DNA of 26,046 bases from assembly GCA_964615975.1 (NCBI GenBank), contig CAZTTH010000046.1, positions 1-26,046 on the forward strand, read 5' to 3'. The translations under genes and the position numbers were made by a program. Each line of letters opens with the position of its first letter. Position 1 is the stretch's first letter. Source of the DNA: CAZTTH01 sp964615975. GTDB lineage: Bacteria; Verrucomicrobiota; Lentisphaeria; JABSQK01; JAJFLO01. Of the stretch, positions 7,330-13,186 are shown in pieces. Below the pieces are notes generated by a model. The model saw only the letters and a program-made list of their open reading frames with translations, searched no databases and was not told where the DNA came from.

Positions 7330-8076
7330 TCATTTTGATGAACCTGAATTAAATTTCAGTATAAGTTCCCAGATTATCTCCCCGTCTGGATTACAGAAAT
7401 CATTGATAAATTCCGCGGTAAATCTATTGACAATTTTACCATATTCTTTTTTGAACTCATCATTCCATTGTCGCGCATTAAAGCCTAATGGTTCAATAAT
7501 ATCGGTATATAATGAAGAATTATCAGAGATAAATTCCCAAAATTGCTGACCACATAATTTTAAATAATCACCTCTATCAGTTACTCGTTGCCTTCCATAA
7601 CAACAACCATTAACCGCAACAACTTTCTTACTTGAGGTATTAGTGCCCAATATTCTTTTAGCTCTTTTAAAGTTGTCTATCATTCTCTTTATCTGACTGC
7701 TATTCCCCCAATTAGGATCTGATTTGATGGAAATAATATATAAAACCCCGGATTTTTCGATTTCCAAATCAATTCCTTCTGCTGATGACTTCCGGCCATG
7801 ATACGTTTGGGACGCAGTAAAAATAGCAAATCCTTCAAGAAATCCACCGAAAATCGTTTCTTCCTGGGAGGATAAATGAGCATCAATTAATCCCTTAATA
7901 AGTTCTCCGGCGGTGTGAATGCTTTTTGCTTTGAAAAGATAAGGATTTTTTCTTCTTAGAATCTCTTTTAATTTCAGTGTTGTTAGGCTTTCCAGTCTTT
8001 TATTATGAAACAACGGAATATTTGTTTCTATATAGGCAACTAAACTTTCATTAAGCGTTTTCATATTCTCCACCAT
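7330..8076 (-). CDS. Type II restriction endonuclease, PmeII-like
   Basis: The 248-residue protein resembles the PmeII family of type II restriction endonucleases. Segments I recognise include RKNPYLFKAKSI, EETIFGGFLEGFAIF, GRKSSAEGIDLEIE, IISIKSDPNWGNSSQIKRM, VNGCCYGR and YTDIIEPLGFNA. The presumed PD-(D/E)xK core is D103 and S116-I-K118, with Ser in place of the usual acidic residue, and E72/E73 as possible additional metal ligands. It should cut DNA at the site protected by the adjacent methyltransferase. Its start overlaps the methyltransferase end by 26 bases, a common coupling that makes protection precede cutting. The gene is strongly AT-rich (20 of 60 bases are G/C in 7681-7740). A second Met (M5) preceded by GGTGGAG is an alternative start. 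The family name is from memory; the endonuclease role is firmer. Confidence 0.8.
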   Translation of the reverse strand: MVENMKTLNESLVAYIETNIPLFHNKRLESLTTLKLKEILRRKNPYLFKAKSIHTAGELIKGLIDAHLSSQEETIFGGFLEGFAIFTASQTYHGRKSSAEGIDLEIEKSGVLYIISIKSDPNWGNSSQIKRMIDNFKRAKRILGTNTSSKKVVAVNGCCYGRQRVTDRGDYLKLCGQQFWEFISDNSSLYTDIIEPLGFNARQWNDEFKKEYGKIVNRFTAEFINDFCNPDGEIIWELILKFNSGSSK

Positions 8077-8902
8077 TTTCCAATAATAATGGGACTATTT
8101 CATCGATGGAATTCCTGGCCAAATCGCAATATTCTGTTAGAATGTCAATACCCACGGAATTACGCCGGAGGTTTTGCGCAACTTCGCAGGTAGTGCCTGA
8201 TCCAACAAATGGATCCAGAATATAATCGCCTTCATCGGTGAACAGCTTGATAAACCATTCCGGTAATGCTTTTGGAAATGCGGCACTGTGTTGTTTATTG
8301 CCACATTCAGTGGCAAAATTCAAGACATTGCAAGGAAACGCGTACTGGCGATTTTTCCAATTGGCGATATTCTTACCAAAGCCACTGCCGACTTGAGAAT
8401 TAAAACGAATCACATCGTTTTTTCCCAGTGTGCGTAAGCGTGAATCTGCCCAATCTCCCATGGGAACCATAACCGCTTCCTGATTCATTTTAAATTTTCT
8501 CTCTTTTGTAAAATGCAGGCATCGTTCCCATGCATCTCGAAAGCGGTTGGGCCATTTGCCGGGATAACAATTCTTCTTATGCCAGATGTATTCTTCTGTC
8601 CACAACCATCCTTGCTTGCGTAGCGCCAGGATCAACTCAATCACATAAGTATGACGTTCTCCGTTTTCGACTTTTTCCTTAATATTGAGAATAAATGAAC
8701 CAGAATTCTTCAATACGCGAATAAACTGCTCCGAACGAGCAATAAACCAATCAACATAAAGATCTGGAGCAATGCCACCATAGGTTGATAATCGACGATC
8801 CGCATAAGGTGGTGAAGTAACAATCAGATCGAATGATTGCTCAGAAAAGTCTTTCAATATTTCTAAACAATCACCCTCCATTATGTTTGCAGTAATTTCC
8901 AT
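8051..8902 (-). CDS. Site-specific DNA methyltransferase, beta class, probably N4-cytosine
   Basis: The 283-residue protein has the two hallmark amino-methyltransferase motifs in the beta-class order: catalytic motif IV TSPPY at residues 29-33, and the AdoMet-binding motif I DPFVGSGTT at 230-238, followed by VGIDI. A target-recognition region fills the middle (about 60-210). SPPY rather than DPPY at motif IV is typical of N4-cytosine enzymes, though some N6-adenine enzymes share it. It protects the genome from the overlapping endonuclease. The ATG is directly preceded by an 18-base near-palindrome, and no in-frame start lies upstream before a stop. AT-rich like its partner. Recognition sequence cannot be read from the protein. 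Confidence 0.93.
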   Translation of the reverse strand: MEITANIMEGDCLEILKDFSEQSFDLIVTSPPYADRRLSTYGGIAPDLYVDWFIARSEQFIRVLKNSGSFILNIKEKVENGERHTYVIELILALRKQGWLWTEEYIWHKKNCYPGKWPNRFRDAWERCLHFTKERKFKMNQEAVMVPMGDWADSRLRTLGKNDVIRFNSQVGSGFGKNIANWKNRQYAFPCNVLNFATECGNKQHSAAFPKALPEWFIKLFTDEGDYILDPFVGSGTTCEVAQNLRRNSVGIDILTEYCDLARNSIDEIVPLLLENGGEYENA

Positions 8903-8920
8903 CTTAGAGAGCTCTCTTAG
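8903..8920. promoter_or_regulatory. Near-palindrome abutting the methyltransferase start
   Basis: CTTAGAGAGCTCTCTTAG has a perfect 12-base core AGAGAGCTCTCT and touches the methyltransferase ATG. It lies where the ribosome binding site should be. It could be an operator allowing autorepression, as many restriction-modification systems have, or a leader hairpin masking the start. No controller (C) protein gene is present. Confidence 0.4.
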
Positions 8921-8963
8921 TGAGATGAGTCAGCATTTATAATCAATACAATAAACCGCTAAT

Positions 8964-8992
8964 TTGTGGCATTTTTTTGATGTGAATATACT
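8964..8992 (+). promoter_or_regulatory. Candidate sigma70 promoter for lipA
   Basis: TTGTGG (8964-8969) and TATACT (8987-8992) are separated by exactly 17 bases. The -10 box matches five of six consensus positions; the -35 box matches weakly. This would give a leader of roughly 125 bases before lipA. Confidence 0.4.
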
Positions 8993-9125
8993 ATCATTAC
9001 TTATCATAAAAAAAATCCCTGCTCATGTCTTCAGTATTGAGATTTTGGTTTCATGTTTGACAACCGGGAGAGACTCTACACTGTTAACGGCATTTTGTAA
9101 CATTGCGAAAAACAAGGATAATGAC

Positions 9126-10028
9126 ATGATTGCAACAGAAAACCAGGAAACCAGCCGCCTGCCACCCTGGATTCGCGTCCGGGTACATGCTGGAAACACC
9201 CGTGGTGAAGTAGCGGATTTGATCGCTGACCAACGCTTGAATACCGTCTGCCAAAGCGCGAAATGTCCGAATATCGCTGAGTGCTGGCATCGCGGCGCGG
9301 CGACCTTCATGATTCTGGGCAATCGCTGCACCCGCGCCTGTGAATTCTGCGCCATCCATGCCTTTAATCCCGAACCACTTGACCTCAATGAACCTGAACG
9401 CGTGGCGGATTCCGCGGCACAAATGAAGTTGAAATATGTGGTGGTCACCAGTGTCAGCCGCGATGATCTGCCCGATAAGGGAGCCGGTCATTTTGTCACC
9501 ACCATCCGCAGCTTGCGCCGGCGCTTGCCAGCGGCAGGCATTGAAATATTGACGCCGGATTTCAAGGGCCGACCCGCTTTGATCAAACAGGTCATGGAGG
9601 AGCGTCCCACGGTGTTTAACCACAACCTCGAAACCTGCGAACGCCTGACCCCGCCGGTACGCAGCGGTGGTCAGTATCACCGGTCATTGACGGTCTTGCG
9701 CCTGGCCAAGGAGCTGGCGCGGAATCATACCGCGATCAAATCCGGGATCATGGTGGGATTAGGGGAAACCGACCTGGAAGTGGAACAGTGCATGATCGAC
9801 ATGCTTGCCGCCGGCGTTGACATACTCACCATCGGCCAATATCTGCCGCCCAGCCGGGAACACTGGCGTCTGGATCGATATGTCACTCCGGAAAAGTTCG
9901 ATGAGTGGTCACATCAGGCCAAGGAGATGGGATTCAAAGCGGTCGCCAGCGCCCCGCTGGTGCGCAGCTCATACAAAGCCGAAGAACTCGCCCGGCAGGC
10001 CTTGCAAAATGACACCATCTTTATGTAG
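9126..10028 (+). CDS. lipA: Lipoyl synthase (radical SAM)
   Basis: A 300-residue LipA, the radical-SAM enzyme that inserts two sulfurs at C6 and C8 of protein-bound octanoyl groups, giving lipoate for pyruvate and 2-oxoglutarate dehydrogenases and glycine cleavage. The auxiliary-cluster cysteines are C42-x4-C47-x5-C53 (CQSAKCPNIAEC). The radical-SAM cluster is C68-x3-C72-x2-C75 (CTRACEFC). The C-terminal RSSY at 280-283, which ligates the auxiliary cluster, is present. I chose the ATG at 9126 because AAGGA lies seven bases before it; the open frame extends 54 codons upstream but that part is not LipA-like. Length agrees with short bacterial LipA. LipB/LplA is not nearby. Confidence 0.97.
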   Translation: MIATENQETSRLPPWIRVRVHAGNTRGEVADLIADQRLNTVCQSAKCPNIAECWHRGAATFMILGNRCTRACEFCAIHAFNPEPLDLNEPERVADSAAQMKLKYVVVTSVSRDDLPDKGAGHFVTTIRSLRRRLPAAGIEILTPDFKGRPALIKQVMEERPTVFNHNLETCERLTPPVRSGGQYHRSLTVLRLAKELARNHTAIKSGIMVGLGETDLEVEQCMIDMLAAGVDILTIGQYLPPSREHWRLDRYVTPEKFDEWSHQAKEMGFKAVASAPLVRSSYKAEELARQALQNDTIFM

Positions 10029-10103
10029 AAGTAAGGTTAAACTTAAAGTCATGGTCATGGATTTACTGTTGTCCCGCGGAGGTGTGACGCTCAGGTTGGA
10101 GTC

Positions 10104-10124
10104 CAGTCCCGCAATGCGGGACTG
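10104..10124. repeat. REP-like hairpin, copy 1
   Basis: CAGTCCCGC (10104-10112) pairs exactly with GCGGGACTG (10116-10124) around AAT. The 16-base segment CCGCAATGCGGGACTG (10109-10124) recurs exactly at 10264-10279, so this is a repeated element and not a one-off terminator. Confidence 0.65.
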
Positions 10125-10139
10125 CTTCCGATGACGGCC

Positions 10140-10173
10140 GAAGAGCAGAGCAGGCTGAAGCCTGTACTCCAAC
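10140..10173. repeat. 34-base direct repeat, copy 1
   Basis: This 34-base unit contains the small hairpin CAGGC-TGAA-GCCTG and ends GTACTCCAAC. It matches 10212-10245 at 28 of 34 positions. It resembles dispersed AGGCTGAAGCCT-type intergenic repeats seen in several environmental phyla (recollection, not a search). Confidence 0.65.
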
Positions 10174-10211
10174 TGCATTGCGGAAGTACGACACCGCCCC
10201 CGCCCCAGGAC

Positions 10212-10245
10212 GAAGAGCGCAGCAGACTTAAGCCGGTACTCCAAT
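10212..10245. repeat. 34-base direct repeat, copy 2
   Basis: Second copy of the unit at 10140-10173 (28 of 34 identical). The substitutions weaken the internal hairpin, so this looks like an older, decayed copy. Confidence 0.6.
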
Positions 10246-10263
10246 CGATGTTAAACACATATT

Positions 10264-10279
10264 CCGCAATGCGGGACTG
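10264..10279. repeat. REP-like element, copy 2 (partial)
   Basis: Exact 16-base recurrence of 10109-10124 (CCGCAATGCGGGACTG). The left arm of the hairpin is truncated here, leaving only part of the inverted repeat. Confidence 0.55.
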
Positions 10280-10700
10280 AATTCCAACATTGATTACCCT
10301 CAATGATTATGCTAAACCCATATAAAGCGCTGGGCTTGTATCATTTCATCCCGGATGCGACGCGTGAGCATAGCCCGTTAATTGCTTGGCGGAAGTGAAC
10401 TGATCATGTGTATGTCAAGTCCGGGAGGGACGAATAATACGTGAAAATTTTGACCGCGTGCAGTATCATTTGTTTACCACCGCCACCGAGGATCAACTCC
10501 GCCTTGTAACGCATCATTTTATTTAGTGGGAAACAAATTGCAGATACCCCTGTCGTCCTCCTTCCCGATTCCAACGCGGTACCGACTGGCGGATGGTTTT
10601 CAAACCCTGAATGACAATTGTAAACCAGAATAGAAAACCCTCGTTTTTTTGATATAGTGTGAAATTCTATTATTAAAATAACCCTGATCCAAAGTAATTC

Positions 10701-12998
10701 ATGAATGTAGTCACCCCACTTGCTTTCTCTTCTGTAATCATCCTGTTGCTAGCGTCAGTTTTAGCGCTCGGTATTCCCTTAACCGCGCAGGAAACCACCC
10801 CTTCCGGGATCGATGCGTTCGCGGATCAGTTGGAATACCTTCAGGGGACCGGCGAAATGCACGGTATGGGAAATGTGCGGATCACCTACCAGGGATTGGT
10901 TTTAACCGCCGATGAAGTCACGGTCAACACGCAAAGCACTGACATCAAGGCGATTGGCACGGTGCGGATCGTCTATGGCGACAGTTATTGGGAAGGAGAA
11001 GGTCTCACGGGCAATCTCGATCGTCAGGAGTTTACTTTTAATGACTATCAGACGGTATCGCCGCCCTGGTATCTTTCGGGTTCTGCCGCCACCCTGAGTC
11101 CCGACCACACCATTGACGCGCGCTCGATGTCTCTATCGACCTGCGACCATTTACTGCTTGGTCATCCCCATTGGCGCATGTCCGCGCGCCGGATTCAGCA
11201 TTTTCAGGATGGCACGTTCAAGGCCTGGCAGGTTACCTTCCGGATACTGGGAATTCCCCTCTTCTATCTTCCCTATGTCAAGGGTTCCACCGACAGCGAT
11301 CGGGGGGGCAATATTCATTTTACCCTGGGATATCGGAATAACTATGGGCTGGTGGTAAAAGCGGCCAAAGAGTGGAAGCTGAATGATCAAACCAGCCTTG
11401 ATACCGGAATCATTTATCGCGGTTCGCGCGGTTTCGCCCTGGAAAACACTCTCGCTTCCACAACTGAAAACACCCACACCGAGGCCTTGGTTTATGGCAT
11501 GAAAGATCAGGATCCGCTTACCGATGTCACGGTAAATGGCAGGGATTATAACGGCCGTTTTCGCGTTGAAGAACAACGCTATCGCTTAAAACTGAAACAG
11601 CGCTCCAATCTGTCAGAGCGCTTAAGCTTGCAACTCCATCTCGATCAATTTAGCGACAACAATATCCTCTATGAATTTTACAAAAAGGATTTTCGCCGTG
11701 ACCCTCAACCTGTCAGCTTCGCGGAATTACTCTATAATGCTGACTTTTACGAGTTATCCCTCTACTATCGACCGCGGGTCAATGACTTTGAATCGGTGGT
11801 TGAACGATTGCCTGAACTGCGCCTTGAAATTCCACGCGTACCGTTGGGCGATAGCGGTTTCCTGGTGAAGAATGAAACTACCGCCGCCTACCTGCGGCAG
11901 AACTGGCGGGATTACGATCTGCCGCGCACCAATAATCTGGCTGATCCCGATGATTACTCAACCGCCCGTCTTGACACCCTGAACTTCATTTATTACCCCC
12001 TCAATCTTGCCGGACTTAATGTCATACCACGAGCGGGTGGACGGGTAACCTATTATTCAGAAACCAGCCGGCGGCGGGTGACCCAGAGTCAATTGGAAAG
12101 CAATTTCCAAGCGGATGATCCCCGCCCCGAACGCTCTAACCCCTTCGTGAATTTCCCCTATGATGATGATGGCGGCGACGAGACCCGACTGGCGCTGGAA
12201 TTGGGGGTGGAATTGGCGTTCAAAGCCAACGCGAACTGGTCCGCGGTCCAGCGGGAGAATTGGGGGATCAACGGATTACAGCATGTGCTTCAGCCCTTTG
12301 TCAATTATACCTGGATTCCGGATCCGAGCAGCGACAATGATCACCTGTATTTCTTCGATGACATTGATCGGGTAGACGCGCTAAATTCGACCCGGCTCGG
12401 TCTCCGGCACCGGCTCAATACTCAACGTGATGGGCGAATCTACACCCTGGCGCGGATGGAAAATTTTTGGGATTTTTATTTCGCGCCGGAATCCAGTCGC
12501 GACAAACCCGGCGACTTTGGCACGATCATCGAATTGACTCCTTCACCTCGTTATTCACTATGGACCCGATTTCTCCTCGACAGTAACGACGCCCGCATGA
12601 AAATTATCCACAGCGGTGCAACTCTGGGGGAAAGCGACGGGATGAATCTGGCGGTTTCTTATCTCTACCGTGACAACTACACTTCGCGCTTCAATTATTC
12701 GATGGACACTGAATCGACACAGATATTGACGTCTAACTTCATGCCCTTGACGTTCGAAGGCCCGCATAATCTCCATGTCGATTTACAAGTGCCGCTGAAT
12801 CCGAAAACAAATTTGTATTGTCATTATCTCTACGACCTGGAACGCGGCAAATTCGGCCGGCAAACCTACGATATCACCCATGACCTGCATTGCTGGGTGG
12901 GCGGACTGCGCTTCGAACAGGACGACCGCGACCTCTCCGTTTCCCTCCTCTTCTACCTGAAAGCATTCCCCAAAATCAAATTGGATGGCGGCGGATGA
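10701..12998 (+). CDS. lptD: LPS-assembly protein LptD
   Basis: The 765-residue protein matches LptD, the outer-membrane beta-barrel that with LptE inserts lipopolysaccharide into the outer leaflet. Residues 1-30 form a signal peptide (hydrophobic run ending PLTAQE). About 38-150 is the LptA/OstA-like jellyroll (DQLEYLQGTGEMHGMGNVRI, VLTADEVTV). A conserved LptD segment follows: STCDHLLLGHPHWRMSARRI, about residues 147-166. The rest is a long barrel rich in alternating aromatic/polar strands. It ends with the LptD_C-like HDLHCWVGGLRFE and a terminal strand (SVSLLFYLKAFPKI). Cys residues near 149 and in the C-terminal LYCHY/LHCW segments could form the inter-domain disulfides of LptD, though placement differs from E. 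coli. No strong Shine-Dalgarno. Its presence marks a diderm LPS producer. Confidence 0.93.
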   Translation: MNVVTPLAFSSVIILLLASVLALGIPLTAQETTPSGIDAFADQLEYLQGTGEMHGMGNVRITYQGLVLTADEVTVNTQSTDIKAIGTVRIVYGDSYWEGEGLTGNLDRQEFTFNDYQTVSPPWYLSGSAATLSPDHTIDARSMSLSTCDHLLLGHPHWRMSARRIQHFQDGTFKAWQVTFRILGIPLFYLPYVKGSTDSDRGGNIHFTLGYRNNYGLVVKAAKEWKLNDQTSLDTGIIYRGSRGFALENTLASTTENTHTEALVYGMKDQDPLTDVTVNGRDYNGRFRVEEQRYRLKLKQRSNLSERLSLQLHLDQFSDNNILYEFYKKDFRRDPQPVSFAELLYNADFYELSLYYRPRVNDFESVVERLPELRLEIPRVPLGDSGFLVKNETTAAYLRQNWRDYDLPRTNNLADPDDYSTARLDTLNFIYYPLNLAGLNVIPRAGGRVTYYSETSRRRVTQSQLESNFQADDPRPERSNPFVNFPYDDDGGDETRLALELGVELAFKANANWSAVQRENWGINGLQHVLQPFVNYTWIPDPSSDNDHLYFFDDIDRVDALNSTRLGLRHRLNTQRDGRIYTLARMENFWDFYFAPESSRDKPGDFGTIIELTPSPRYSLWTRFLLDSNDARMKIIHSGATLGESDGMNLAVSYLYRDNYTSRFNYSMDTESTQILTSNFMPLTFEGPHNLHVDLQVPLNPKTNLYCHYLYDLERGKFGRQTYDITHDLHCWVGGLRFEQDDRDLSVSLLFYLKAFPKIKLDGGG

Positions 12999-13069
12999 GC
13001 AGCCATGATAAACGGAAAGGACATCAGATTATAACCTGGGATGATCATTATGCCTCTGATCCTCCATAG

Positions 13070-13095
13070 ATGCACAGGCAGCGATGCCGGTGCAT
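13070..13095 (+). promoter_or_regulatory. Imperfect hairpin upstream of purL
   Basis: ATGCAC and GTGCAT close a 26-base imperfect hairpin with a further GGC/GCC pairing, about 90 bases before purL and about 70 after lptD. It may be a weak lptD terminator or leader structure. It does not match a purine riboswitch as far as I can see. Confidence 0.25.
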
Positions 13096-13186
13096 TCAAC
13101 AATGCATATTACTGAAACCTTCTTAATAAAATTCATGACGGAAAAATTAACCAATTGGTTTCCTCAACGCGACAATTCACAACACC

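Larger units (their letters stand above)
10029..10700. other. Long intergenic region with REP-like elements
   Basis: A 672-base gap between lipA and lptD with no intact gene. Its first part (10104-10279) holds related hairpin and direct-repeat elements listed separately. The second part, about 10300-10620, has no clear gene. On the - strand a 37-codon frame (10404-10517, MMRYKAELILGGGGKQ...) and a second short frame downstream of it read as protein-like but are cut off, so a decayed gene or mobile remnant is possible. The last 80 bases are AT-rich and probably contain the lptD promoter, with TATAGT near 10653 as a tentative -10 box. Confidence 0.5.

Noticed and set aside
8964..9125. 54-codon N-terminal extension of lipA
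   Set aside because: The extension is not LipA-like, overlaps the probable promoter, and a good Shine-Dalgarno precedes the ATG at 9126.
10081..10280. CRISPR array
   Set aside because: Repeats are only two-copy, imperfect, of differing kinds and without uniform spacers; REP-like elements explain them better.
13000..13186. Purine riboswitch upstream of purL
   Set aside because: Only an imperfect hairpin is present; I do not see the three-way junction or conserved loop bases of that riboswitch.
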